Positions 9,367-18,361 of a stretch of DNA of 64,000 bases are shown here, one piece after another; positions within the stretch are counted from its first letter, which is position 1, and each line of letters opens with the position of its first letter. The notes under the pieces were generated by a model. The model made no database searches. It was given only the letters and a program-made list of their open reading frames with translations, and had not been told where the DNA came from. Source of the DNA: Candidatus Nitrospira neomarina. Lineage in GTDB: Bacteria > Nitrospirota > Nitrospiria > Nitrospirales > UBA8639. Where the stretch lies: NCBI RefSeq assembly GCF_032051675.1, contig NZ_CP116968.1:3286001-3350000 (forward strand), written 5' to 3'. Made by a program: the position numbers and the translations under genes.

Positions 9367-9959
9367 TTGACGAAAATAGTTCTTGTCGCTGGGGCACGAC
9401 CGAATTTTATGAAAAATGCTCCACGCATGGAGGAAATGGAAAATTCTTCACTGATTTCTTCTTTCCTCGGGCACACCGGCCAACCTTATAATGCAAAAAT
9501 GTCCCAGTATTTTTTCGATGACCTGGGCATTCCCAAGCCAGACATGAATTTAGAAGTTGGCTCAGAACCTCCTATTGAGCAAATGGCAACCTTTATGCGG
9601 CGGTTCGAATCTGTTGTTCTTAGGGAAAAAACAGACATGGTCTTGGTCGTTGGAGATGTGAATCCACCCTCGTTTGTCGAAGTTATGCTCGCTCGATGCC
9701 ACAAGAAATCAATCGTGTCTTCACTAATTGGGTTTCAGATTATTTATTCATTACCGAAGAAAGTGCAAAGGAGAATCTTCTGAGCAAGGGTATTGTCTAG
9801 CGACATTACACAGACCAGGGAATGGTGACACCTGAGCACCCTCTTATCATCTCCCATGGAACGAATAAGCTTATTGGAAATAGTAAGGACGATATTATTC
9901 GAGAAGCCCTTTCTCACACCAAAGGTAATGGAAATGATCAAGTGACCACACCGTTATGA
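9367..9959 (+). pseudogene. Decayed UDP-N-acetylglucosamine 2-epimerase (wecB-like)
   Basis: Three pieces of the WecB fold lie in order. 9367-9690 encodes the N-terminus (IVLVAGARPNFMK, GHTGQPYNAKMS, KTDMVLVVGDVN). 9696-9800 encodes MPQEINRV...DYLFITEESAKENL in a different frame and ends at TAG. 9825-9959 encodes the C-terminal HGTNKLIGNSKDDIIREA in that same second frame, after the stop. The part between GDVN and MPQEINR is almost wholly lost, as is the large central section before the C-terminus, so the residues add up to only about half of a ~370-residue enzyme. A 138-residue product could still be made from TTG 9367, but it lacks most of the active site. The enzyme would have made UDP-ManNAc for polysaccharide synthesis. 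Confidence 0.88.
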
Positions 9960-9960
9960 G

Positions 9961-10989
9961 ATGACAAAGCAACTGAGAAAATCTTGCAGGTTCTTTGTCA
10001 GAAATAACAAAACGAATAAAGGTTCTATCGACACCCTTCTAAAAAGTGCCTCAGTGGAAACCAATTTTCCCAGTTTTTCCATCTTTATAGAAACCGCCAA
10101 TCTGCGTCTTGCCAAGGTGGGACGGCTTCGGACTGCACTCGAATCAATTTCCAAACAGAAACCATCGCCACATTGCGCGGATCAAGTCGCGTTGCTTGAA
10201 GATGGCAACCTGCCGGAGGGGGTTCTTGAAGAACTATGTAGGGAATTCTCCTGGCTGAAGATCTATAGAATTCCTGAGGGCCAAACCTATGGCGATCAGA
10301 AAGCTTTGGGTGCCAACAATCTGGAGTCTGAGGTCATCGTTTTTGCAGACCCTGATTGCATATATCGACAAGACTGGCTTTTCTCCCTTCTTCGGACCTT
10401 TGTAGAGTACCCCGAGGTTGGAGCCGTTGCAGGAGAGACAACGATCCCAATAACCGGACCGTTTACATTTTCAGCTGCGCTTTTTTACTTTTTCCCAAGG
10501 TTTTCGAACGATCGTGATCCTGCCCCAGCACGTGGGATGTACTTCAACAATGTGGCTATTCGCCGGCAAACCCTTGCCACCTGTCCTATCAATATGGGCT
10601 TGCAGCTTCGCGGAGGCCAGAACGTTATTTACTCGCGTCAATTAATGACAGCTCACATTCCGATACTGCGTCAGCCCCTAGCCCAATGCGAGCACGCACC
10701 GCCGGAAAGTGTCTGGATGGCCATGAAAATTTTGTACTGGACCGGGCGTGATACCGCACGATTCGATAACATCATTCTAGCTCACATTCCCTTTGCCGGT
10801 GATTATGAACCTTATCATTATCCTGGCGGGCGTCTAACGAAGCTTATTTTAAGATTAAAGGACATATCACGACACGAGTCGGCCATGCTGCTATGGTTCC
10901 CAATGGCCGTGCCGATCCTTGGTCTTGTTTTTGGCGCATTCTTCGCCGGGAGATCTGTTGAGCGATTACTCAAACTAACCGGCAAGTGA
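9961..10989 (+). CDS. Family 2 glycosyltransferase, 342 aa
   Basis: The core is a GT-A domain of GT2 type. PSFSIFIETANL (~38-49) is the first strand, EVIVFADPDCIYRQDWL (~123-139) carries the metal-binding DxD-like DPD, and GAVAGETTIP plus RGMYFNNVAIRRQTL fill the acceptor half. The C-terminus has a hydrophobic stretch (LLWFPMAVPILGLVFGAFFAG) that could anchor it to the membrane. The first ~35 residues are basic and unlike a normal GT2 start, so translation may begin further in. ATG 9961 lies one base after the wecB remnant ends. It probably builds a surface polysaccharide with the GT4 upstream; donor and acceptor are unknown. Confidence 0.82.
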   Translation: MTKQLRKSCRFFVRNNKTNKGSIDTLLKSASVETNFPSFSIFIETANLRLAKVGRLRTALESISKQKPSPHCADQVALLEDGNLPEGVLEELCREFSWLKIYRIPEGQTYGDQKALGANNLESEVIVFADPDCIYRQDWLFSLLRTFVEYPEVGAVAGETTIPITGPFTFSAALFYFFPRFSNDRDPAPARGMYFNNVAIRRQTLATCPINMGLQLRGGQNVIYSRQLMTAHIPILRQPLAQCEHAPPESVWMAMKILYWTGRDTARFDNIILAHIPFAGDYEPYHYPGGRLTKLILRLKDISRHESAMLLWFPMAVPILGLVFGAFFAGRSVERLLKLTGK

Positions 10990-11049
10990 CATCTAACTCT
11001 GACGAATGGCTGGTTTTTTTTAAGATTCTGTTGGCAGGGTTATGAAATC

Positions 11050-11898
11050 TCAATACGCGGTTCTATACGCTGCTACCAACTTTCGAAAAGGATAAACATA
11101 CTGGCGGACCACCTGGCGAAATAAAGCTAACGGATGTGCCGATGTTTCTTTGGGATAATCTGGATCGGGAATTCCTGTTGATGGGTAAAGATCATTACGG
11201 GGACACCAGGTACCGAACATTTGATCCCAAATCACCAACCTTGCTGAGAAATTACAGTCATAATATTCCGGGTCCACAGAATGATGGATGCGATGATATT
11301 GTGGGCTAACTACAACACGGCCGATCGGGCCAAAATTCCAATGGATGTTTGAATGAATCAGGTGGGACCATAACCAATTGAAACCACGAACTGCGACCCA
11401 CGTTGAGTAACCCACTCCGAGGATAGCCAGAGGGAGAAACTGGATTCCATCCTCGATGAAATCTTCGATAAAGTGAGTACGATGTGTTGTGAGTGGGTTT
11501 ATGTTTTTTTGGCTGTGATGGACGGCATGGAAGTACCACAATGGCTTGACTTTATGCATCATCACGTGGGTTGCAAAGACCATAAAATCACCCGCCAAGT
11601 AGCCTACAACAAGCTGCACACCCAACGGCCACTCTCGTGCAAGATTCCACGTTTCTGGTGGGAACAGTATTTCGTAGAAATCCTTGTATAAGGCGGCATA
11701 CACGAGGAAGGCCGGCAAAAACACCCACCGTTTGAACACCGCAAACACGAAATCCTCTGCCAATTCCCTGGTAAGCAGTGGCCTCTTATATACGTAGAAG
11801 GCATATTCAAGGACAAGGCAAATACCCAGGACTGCGTAGGCCTTCCAACTAAGGAGGTAGGTGGGCAGCAGGTCTATGTACATCTGGATGAATTCCAT
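11050..11898 (-). CDS. Sterol desaturase / fatty acid hydroxylase family membrane protein, 282 aa
   Basis: This is a non-haem di-iron membrane hydroxylase of the fatty acid hydroxylase superfamily. It has several hydrophobic segments (LLSWKAYAVLGICLVLEYAFY, VFLPAFLVYAALY, LVVGYLAGDFMVFATH). The three histidine clusters are present: HVMMH, HAVHHSQKNINPLTTHR, and, after HLIHSNIHWN, the last cluster HRIHH. Together these ligate two irons and carry out O2-dependent hydroxylation or desaturation of lipid substrates. It stands alone, convergent with the GT2 gene, and its lipid target cannot be inferred. Confidence 0.9.
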   Translation of the reverse strand: MEFIQMYIDLLPTYLLSWKAYAVLGICLVLEYAFYVYKRPLLTRELAEDFVFAVFKRWVFLPAFLVYAALYKDFYEILFPPETWNLAREWPLGVQLVVGYLAGDFMVFATHVMMHKVKPLWYFHAVHHSQKNINPLTTHRTHFIEDFIEDGIQFLPLAILGVGYSTWVAVRGFNWLWSHLIHSNIHWNFGPIGRVVVSPQYHRIHHSVDPEYYDCNFSARLVIWDQMFGTWCPRNDLYPSTGIPDPDYPKETSAHPLALFRQVVRQYVYPFRKLVAAYRTAY

Positions 11899-12259
11899 CG
11901 GGAGGGTATTATACAGCTACTTGACACTGGGGCAAGTAATTCAAAATGGCTATAACACAGTTCTCACACAGTAATAACGATGGGGTAAGCGGGCATGCGA
12001 CGAGCGCTCGAACCAACAACTCTGACACATTACGGGAACGGTTGTAACGAAAGTTACTCTTCCGCACGTGCTATCCGTATGGCCAAAATCACCGAATGTA
12101 ATGCATCCAAAATTTGACCTCCTATCCAGACTCCATTTCCCACAAAACCTGTTTTTGATCTGTTTTCTGAAAATGAGGCGATGGCATCATTGAGGCATTA
12201 AATTCTCGTGTCCAGCATGCCGGATTTATTCGATAGGATCCTGTCGATCCCTTCTGGGA
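11899..12259. other. Intergenic gap upstream of repeat copy A
   Basis: No coding region or tRNA seen. The stretch lies between the hydroxylase start and the dispersed repeat at 12260. Confidence 0.5.
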
Positions 12260-12558
12260 GTGTTGATTAATAAAGATGTTCAATGGCAAATTTGCTCAGA
12301 ATTAGATAACTCATCAAAGGCTCCGGGTCGGTTAAAAAAAAGCATGCCCTGGGTCTTCCCGAAGGGTCAGTCCAGTCCTGCCCTGAGTCATGTCCAAGGG
12401 AAGGCCGCGCATGGGTTAGCGTATCCCGCAGGGGACCTCCCTTGCTTTACGCACGGAGCGTACGCTTAGTAAGTGATCACGGAAAATGGCGACCTGCCTG
12501 CGCGAAGCCGCTCCGGCGAAGGCAGGGAACGCCGCTGGCGGCTTTTTCAACCGACCCC
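12260..12558. repeat. Dispersed MITE-like intergenic repeat, copy A (~300 bp)
   Basis: The left end GTGTTGATTAATAAAGAT and the right end GGCTTTTTCAAC resemble inverted terminal sequences (GTTGA against TCAAC). About 80 bp at the left, including CTCATCAAAGGCTCCGGGTC, and the right block ACGCACGGAGCGTACGC through GAACGCCGCTGGCGGC match copy B at 43643. The middle of copy A is longer and different. It also shares CTCCGGCGAAGGCAGGGAAC with copy C at 46281. It has no coding capacity of its own. A GTG inside its right end is in frame with the next gene but is probably not its start. Confidence 0.8.
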
Positions 12559-12607
12559 TCTGCCCGGCTTGCCCTCAGGATTTTACATCTCTATCCTTTT
12601 CCTTCCC

Positions 12608-13288
12608 ATGGGATCTGAATTGAACAGCTCTGCATCCGATCATTCGAACACATCTCCGCTTGGGGGAGTTCTCTCAGCTATCCTTCCAGGACTTGGACTC
12701 CTGGTCCGGGGATATCCCGTTCAGATGATCTGGGTGCTGATAGTGGGAGGGCTGCTCGGGGTCGTCACGTGGGCTCTGGGAGCCGTCGGGGGGCCGGGAG
12801 CGGGTTTGTTCTTTAGCATGTTAATAATCTTGCCGTGGTGGTGCCTGCAAGCCTATCAAGCCTATCTCCCAGCTCCCCAAGGTCAATTGGCCACATTACG
12901 CCATGCCTGGAAACGTGGTCACGACATCCGATTTCTTGGCGGGTTATTTCTGTGGACAGCCCTCATGGACCTGTACATTATTGTGGCGAACCCTGAATAC
13001 CACCTGTCCGTCTTTTGCACCAAACCTACCGGCATCTTAGGTCTGTTATTCAAAGTGCAATCACCCACGCTGCATGTTGCCATCGGGTATGGCTTTCTCA
13101 AACTGCGTCGTTGGGCCTTGTTTGTCTACCTGGCCTATGCCGGATTCGGCATTCTCAATGCCACCTCCAATTTCGCCTGCTTTGGATACGGACGCATTCG
13201 CACCGTGTTCTTCATTTCACTCCTGGCCTTTACGGCATACGTCATTTGGCGTCGAGACTGTTTGGTGACACGATCCCGACGATCGTAG
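12608..13288 (+). CDS. Multi-pass membrane protein of unknown function, 226 aa
   Basis: The start is ATG 12608 (MGSELNSS). The frame is open back to GTG 12473, but that extension is repeat-derived sequence. Hydrophobic segments include GGVLSAILPGLGLLVRGY, WVLIVGGLLGVVTWALGAV, LFFSMLIILPWWCLQ, FLGGLFLWTALMDLYIIV, ALFVYLAYAGFGIL and TVFFISLLAFTAYVIW, so about six membrane passes are likely. The middle contains CTKPTGILGLLFKVQSPTLH. No known family is recognised. Confidence 0.7.
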   Translation: MGSELNSSASDHSNTSPLGGVLSAILPGLGLLVRGYPVQMIWVLIVGGLLGVVTWALGAVGGPGAGLFFSMLIILPWWCLQAYQAYLPAPQGQLATLRHAWKRGHDIRFLGGLFLWTALMDLYIIVANPEYHLSVFCTKPTGILGLLFKVQSPTLHVAIGYGFLKLRRWALFVYLAYAGFGILNATSNFACFGYGRIRTVFFISLLAFTAYVIWRRDCLVTRSRRS

Positions 13289-13520
13289 AAATGGGAGTTG
13301 GATCACAAACGTTCGCCCAAGCTTCTGGCTAGACTTTCTGCGTTTCTCCATCTCACGTCCCCTTGGCTCGTATGGTGCTATTCAGATGAGTCCACTAAAT
13401 CGGAGATAAACCAAACTCACTCTCATCTAACCGGTAAGGGTTCCCCAAACCCCGTTTTCAATCTTCCTGGGAAGGTTTGTAAGAACTTCATTAAAAGAAG
13501 ACAAATACCGACACGAGGGT

Positions 13521-14336
13521 ATGGCTCACTCCTCTGCCTTAGAGTCTTCTACCTCGCCCTTTTCTTCCACTGAACCCAATCCCTGGTTCGGAGCCAAGGG
13601 GGCGTTTCTCGTTTTATTAGGATTTATTCTCACCCGTGAGCTTCTACAAGTTTCTTTAGATTTTAGTTTAGGGTTTTTCGTTGGATTCGGCGAAGGGATC
13701 GTCGGCACATTTTCTGATGCTTTTTTGATTGAATTGAACCTATGGACGGCTCCCTTTTTGGCCATAGTGAGTATGGTAGGGGGAGCTTGGGCAGGATTTT
13801 GGATTATTTATAAGCGGACAAAAAACCAAAGTTTATTTCAATGGTTCATAAAAATGGTATGGAAGCCAAATCATGATTCGTTTTTCATGTGGCCATTTTT
13901 TATAGGGTTAAGCCTCAGTCTTGGCTGGGGCTTGTGTTTTTTCTATTGGTTTTCTCCAACCCAGACTTTACCCAGGCCCTTCACTTCCCAAATGCTGAAC
14001 GCTCCCTTTATTCCGCAATTATTCTGGATCATATTATTCGTGGTAATCGCTCCCTTCATAGAAGAATGTTTATTTAGAGGTATCCTGTATACCGGATTTT
14101 CACAAACATGGGGCCCCCTTCTGGGAGGTATAATAGTTACCGGCATGTATGTGGCACTGCATTTTCCCAAAATCTACGTTTATCCCCCTGCAGCTTTAGC
14201 CATTCTCTGCTTGGGCCTTGCCACACTTTTGTTACGCTTGAGAACCCACGCTCTTACATCAGGGATGGTTTGTCATATGTCCTATAATGCTTTTTGTGTT
14301 ATGGGAATGTTCTTGTTTCATTCTTCTGTAGATTAA
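13521..14336 (+). CDS. CPBP family intramembrane glutamic protease, 271 aa
   Basis: This is a member of the CAAX protease and bacteriocin-processing (CPBP/Abi) family, which cleaves within or near membranes with a glutamate-based active site. Motif 1 is EECLFRG (about residues 181-187, giving EExxxR), motif 2 is YVALHF, and motif 3 is HMSYN in the last helix (HxxxN). Six or more hydrophobic segments are visible. The gene runs tail to tail into a second CPBP gene and the two coding regions overlap by four bases. Family members process prenylated proteins or peptides, or confer bacteriocin immunity; which applies here is unknown. Confidence 0.88.
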   Translation: MAHSSALESSTSPFSSTEPNPWFGAKGAFLVLLGFILTRELLQVSLDFSLGFFVGFGEGIVGTFSDAFLIELNLWTAPFLAIVSMVGGAWAGFWIIYKRTKNQSLFQWFIKMVWKPNHDSFFMWPFFIGLSLSLGWGLCFFYWFSPTQTLPRPFTSQMLNAPFIPQLFWIILFVVIAPFIEECLFRGILYTGFSQTWGPLLGGIIVTGMYVALHFPKIYVYPPAALAILCLGLATLLLRLRTHALTSGMVCHMSYNAFCVMGMFLFHSSVD

Positions 14337-15124
14337 CGCGACAGCAACACGGCCATTGTATTATTAAAAATATGTAAGAGAATAGACACGCTTAATCGAC
14401 TGTTCATATAGGCCAAGGTAAATACGCCTGCTAAGAAAAAATGCCAAAAGATATAGAACCAGGTGATATCCGAGTGCCAGTGTAAAAGGGTGCCGATACA
14501 GACGGTAACGACTAAGGCTGCCGTCCGCGAGTATAAAGTAGCGAGCATTTCGTAAAAGTATCGCCGAAGAAAGACTTCCTCTAGCAAAGGCCCAAAGAGA
14601 GTCAGCGCCAAAACAATAAATCCATACTGGTACCCCGTGAGAATTTGCCAGTCAGGGTCTGCCTTGATTCCCTCACGCCCTATAATTAATCCAAATGCCC
14701 AAAATATGATCAGTAACCCTATGGCTAAAACGGCATAATCCTTACCACGAGGTACAAATTCTGACCATTTGATAGGCCCATATTGTTTAAGGCAATAAAG
14801 GACTAATAAAAGGTTTGCAAGTAACACCTCTCGCCGGTCAAACTCCTCAAGAGAAAGCAGGAGATTGGTGCCCTCAAGCACAATCGACATAAAAACTGAA
14901 GTAACCAAGCAAAGGACAAATAAGGAAAGAAAGGCCACTAGAATGAACCAAGGTTCCCACGCATTGACTGAATGAATTTTTATCCGTTCTTCCATATGTG
15001 TTTTCGAATATCCTCTGCGTTCAATCTTTTTTATTTCTTTTCGGTTATTTGGAAAGGAAATAAAAGCAAGGAGAACTTGGCCTTGAAAACCGGGATTAAC
15101 TGACATTGAATATGGGAAGAACAA
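14333..15124 (-). CDS. Second CPBP family intramembrane protease, 263 aa or shorter
   Basis: The motifs of the CPBP family appear again: EEVFLRR (about residue 183), GTLLHWH and LLHIFNN (HxxxN). The transmembrane pattern is similar but the sequence differs greatly from the neighbour at 13521, so they are not recent duplicates. Start is uncertain: ATG 15124 gives 263 residues with a polar basic lead, while in-frame ATG 14995 (MEERIKIHS) sits just before the first hydrophobic segment and gives 220. Neither has a well-placed Shine-Dalgarno. The stop region overlaps the convergent CPBP gene. Confidence 0.85.
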   Translation of the reverse strand: MFFPYSMSVNPGFQGQVLLAFISFPNNRKEIKKIERRGYSKTHMEERIKIHSVNAWEPWFILVAFLSLFVLCLVTSVFMSIVLEGTNLLLSLEEFDRREVLLANLLLVLYCLKQYGPIKWSEFVPRGKDYAVLAIGLLIIFWAFGLIIGREGIKADPDWQILTGYQYGFIVLALTLFGPLLEEVFLRRYFYEMLATLYSRTAALVVTVCIGTLLHWHSDITWFYIFWHFFLAGVFTLAYMNSRLSVSILLHIFNNTMAVLLSR

Positions 15125-15332
15125 AATGAATTGTAAGGCAAGATTGAGGAGTCCCTGGTCAAATTATGATTCGGTCCCCGCCTCAAAATCACTTCCTCTA
15201 CTTACAAACCCTCCCACATGACTTGCATTGTCTGTAGGACCTGTCAAACGGATTACGAGAGGCCAACGCCTATTATGGAAGCTAGAAACCTGAACCGTGT
15301 TTCACATAGATTCTGGTCGGAAGGCTGACGAC

Positions 15333-16376
15333 ATGGACCTTTATCGTGTATTCCTCATCGCGCTGTTGTGGTGTGGGTTGGGCGGACTCGTCCACCCACC
15401 ACAAGGGAAGGCGGGTGATATCCCAACGACCGTGGGGCTGGATCTGGACACCATGTACTTAGATGTGGTCTCCCCTCCTGAACTGAAAGATCGTTTAGTG
15501 GTCCAAGCGCGTGACCTTTTTACTCAGTATGAATTCTCTCCGCTTGCGGGGAAACCGCTGGGTCACCACCGATCAACGTTGCAGCTTCACCTGATGGCGG
15601 AACCAATCGGAGCGTTATGTCCTGACGCGTTGTTTTATGAACCCATGATAACGTTGACTTCGGCGGTTTTGTTGGAGAGGAAGCCCCGTCCCATTCAAGT
15701 TCAGGCTCTAACCTGGTCCATGGAGGCACCAGCTCATACCATAGAAAAGAGCAATGCCCTCAAAGTGATAGAGGCGGATGGGAAAGAATTCATCGAAAAG
15801 TTTATTGGGTATAATCGGCTCAGTCGTGCCGCCTACCCGGATTATTACACAAAGCCTCCCACCGTACCCTTAGCGGGAGAAAATGAATCATCCTCTCCTA
15901 ATCTACCGGTCCCAACCGAACAGGCTATTTTAGAAGGGCTGGAACTTGATCAACTGGAGTTTACTGTGGGGGGTCATGGTCCGTTAGAAGCGTTTAGTAT
16001 GGATCGTGCTAAATATGCAGCATGGACAGAACAATACAAAAGGAAATTTAAGAGTTTTGTTCAAAGTCAGAATCAGGACTCCGGATTGTCCTTGAGCCAG
16101 AGCCATTCAGGGACCATAAACAAACGACTGCTTTTGAGTTTGGAAATGTGGCCCGCGCAAACTGCGTGTCCTCATCTCCGCATCTATGAAGCCTCCATGC
16201 GATTATCGGAACCGGTGCAGATCAAAAGAAATGGGCTGTCATTTACGACGGATACATGGATCCGAAGAAAGGTGTCGGTGGTCAGAGAGGTAGACAGTAA
16301 ACAATTGAGTGCTGAGGCCGATGCCTTAATGGCCGAATTTATTTCAGACCACAAGGCTGCTAATCGAAAACCTTAA
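15333..16376 (+). CDS. Secreted hypothetical protein, 347 aa
   Basis: ATG 15333 is chosen because GGAAGG lies eight bases upstream and a signal peptide (MDLYRVFLIALLWCGLGGL, cleavage near GKA) begins there; the frame is also open from 15297. The mature part has no obvious repeats or catalytic signature. Features such as LDLDTMYLDVVSPPELKDRL near the start and CPHLRIYEASMRLSEPVQIK near the end suggest a beta-rich periplasmic protein. I do not recognise the family. Confidence 0.7.
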   Translation: MDLYRVFLIALLWCGLGGLVHPPQGKAGDIPTTVGLDLDTMYLDVVSPPELKDRLVVQARDLFTQYEFSPLAGKPLGHHRSTLQLHLMAEPIGALCPDALFYEPMITLTSAVLLERKPRPIQVQALTWSMEAPAHTIEKSNALKVIEADGKEFIEKFIGYNRLSRAAYPDYYTKPPTVPLAGENESSSPNLPVPTEQAILEGLELDQLEFTVGGHGPLEAFSMDRAKYAAWTEQYKRKFKSFVQSQNQDSGLSLSQSHSGTINKRLLLSLEMWPAQTACPHLRIYEASMRLSEPVQIKRNGLSFTTDTWIRRKVSVVREVDSKQLSAEADALMAEFISDHKAANRKP

Positions 16377-16519
16377 TCATTCTGGCTTGGGTGCAAGTGT
16401 CTGAAGACGACAAATATTTATCTTGTCTTACGTTTTATCCCTGTGGAAACTCACATCCATGATTTTGCACTCATACTTAGTCTTGCTTTGGGTAGGGGGT
16501 AGATAATGCCACATCAGGC

Positions 16520-16908
16520 AACGCATCAGCGGCAGAGCGCACGCGTGGTGAGTGGTTTTCCAGACTGCATGCGCTTGTTGGTCCACACCTCGCTCTACGT
16601 CACGAATCTTGCCGGTGTCACCGGCCTTCGTCCACGGCCACAGCGATTACGATAAGAACCGCATAGTCTTGCTTCTTGCAGCCCTCCACTGAAGGCATCG
16701 CCCCACCTGGAGTGCAGGAAACGCAGCCTTCTGCACGTTTGCCGGAGAACACGAACCCTCACTGCTCGTCGGTGTATAGCGCGCGGAGCGGCACCTCAGA
16801 TGCGTCACGTCATAGAGCGTCGCCTGTGCATTGAGCTCCCAGCGGCTATTTCCATCCTTGTCGGGGGGATGAATGGTCAGCACGGTCGTGACCTCGCGGT
16901 CCCCCTTG
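16520..16908 (-). pseudogene. Partial duplicate of the 3' part of the gene at 18362, frameshifted
   Basis: About 390 bp match 18267-18658 at roughly four bases in five, including the last ~95 codons of that gene and ~95 bp beyond its stop. Shared protein text includes DREVTTVLTIHP, DKDGNSRWEL, LRCRSARYTP and NVQKAAFP. One base is missing after AAFP (GTCACTCC became GCACTCC), which throws the rest out of frame. The 5' half with the signal peptide is absent. The duplicated block ends about ten bases from the stop codon of the lipoprotein gene at 16918. Confidence 0.85.
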
Positions 16909-16917
16909 ACGCTGGCA

Positions 16918-17799
16918 TCAATTCGTTGATGGAAAGTAGGACGCATACTCGCTGTACTGGACAAAACCGGTATCCTTGGTCGCCAGAATTGCATTGGCCA
17001 CGGCCGTGGGGATCGGGGTCCAATAGGCAGGCATGTATGCCGCGATTTCTGGTTTCAAGGTGTAGAGCAGGGCGAAGTTGGTCAGCCAGAGAGCAGGCGC
17101 CATTGACATCCCTACCTGCGTGCTTACGTCATCTTTGGTGTTGGTCACAAGTTGCCACGGGTCCGAGATGGTTTGGGCATGGTTGCCGTACAAGGCTTCC
17201 GCCGTGTAGGCCGAACTGTAGAGCTGGACCAGGGAATCCTTCGCGTCATTGGCGAGGAACCAGGTATTGATGTAGCCACACAGGGGCTTCTCAGGGCAGG
17301 CAGCGGCCGGCGTCAATAAGACGTTCGCTATTCGTGTCGGTGCGATTTGGTTGGCCAAGCTCATTAGTAGACCATCTTTGTTCACGAAGAGCCCGTAACT
17401 GGCGAGCACCGATTGCGTTGGGACGCCGTTGACATTGGAAGTCAGCGGGCGCCCATTCGTATTGGTGAAGATTTGGACGCTCCTGTCCGCCAAAGCCGCG
17501 CCCTCCTTGCTGCCCTGGTTGCCCCCGCCCGTGATGAAGTCGCGAAACTGCTCGTCGGTGAGAACATCCTCTCTCTTCAGACCCAACCACCGCGCAATCT
17601 CATCGGCGCGCCGTAGCCCGATTGGCACGTTGATCTGACTTGAATCAGTGGCTTTCGTGGGTGCCAAGTACTCGTAGGGTTCCGGTCCAGAAAACGGTTT
17701 CGAAAACCCGGTGTCCGTCAAGTTCGGGGGCGCAGTCGACGCACACCCCACAGCGACCAAGCAGATCAGCAGTCCGGCAGCAACACCGAATCGTGTCAT
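16918..17799 (-). CDS. Lipoprotein of unknown function, 293 aa
   Basis: Start ATG 17799 follows GGAG by seven bases. The N-terminus MTRFGVAAGLLICLVAVGC is a lipoprotein signal peptide with lipobox VAVGC, so the mature protein is lipid-anchored at Cys19. The body contains repeated references to Asn/Thr-rich segments (FTNTNGRPLTSNVNG) and two further cysteines in AACPEKPLCGY that could form a disulfide. No family recognised. Its stop codon sits next to the junction with the duplicated fragment, so the original C-terminus may have been lost or altered. Confidence 0.72.
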   Translation of the reverse strand: MTRFGVAAGLLICLVAVGCASTAPPNLTDTGFSKPFSGPEPYEYLAPTKATDSSQINVPIGLRRADEIARWLGLKREDVLTDEQFRDFITGGGNQGSKEGAALADRSVQIFTNTNGRPLTSNVNGVPTQSVLASYGLFVNKDGLLMSLANQIAPTRIANVLLTPAAACPEKPLCGYINTWFLANDAKDSLVQLYSSAYTAEALYGNHAQTISDPWQLVTNTKDDVSTQVGMSMAPALWLTNFALLYTLKPEIAAYMPAYWTPIPTAVANAILATKDTGFVQYSEYASYFPSTN

Positions 17800-18266
17800 G
17801 AACGTTTCTCCATCTCTCCGTTGAGGAATAGGCATTATAAAGGATTTTTTTGACTGGGCCGGAAAGTACCAAAGACCTTATGAGGAATCAATCCCGTATG
17901 GTCAAACAATGATCTGCCCTTACATCTCATTTCAATCCCGGCCCGTTCCACCAGGTTCTAATACTAATTTCACGACGTTGGCCAACGAAACAAACCCTTC
18001 ACCGGTAGGGACTTTTCCTGCACAGGCCCACTGACTGTGAAACAGCTGCTCTCTTCTTTGCCTCGGGAAGGACCATTCGTTCATATTCGAAATGATGGCC
18101 TAAATTGACCTCCGGTCAGGAGCAGCAGGGATAGGATAGGGAGGGAAACCTACAGTTTTTGTAGCTTCACATCCTGCCTGGGTAATAGGTCGGCATGAAA
18201 AATATTGCCCTCACGGCTTACACATCCCCCTACTTTGGGTTGGGAGTGGTTCAGGCCATACCACCC
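17800..18266. other. Intergenic gap between lipoprotein gene and duplicated block
   Basis: No convincing gene. Short open stretches near 18040-18100 (TVKQLLSSLPREGPFV in one frame) may be a coding remnant, but nothing identifies it. Confidence 0.4.
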
Positions 18267-18361
18267 AATGCATCAGTCTCAGACCGAAAGCGTAGTAAGT
18301 GGTTTGCCGGACTGCATGCGCTTGTTTGGCGACATCTCGCTATACGTTACGAATTTCGGCA

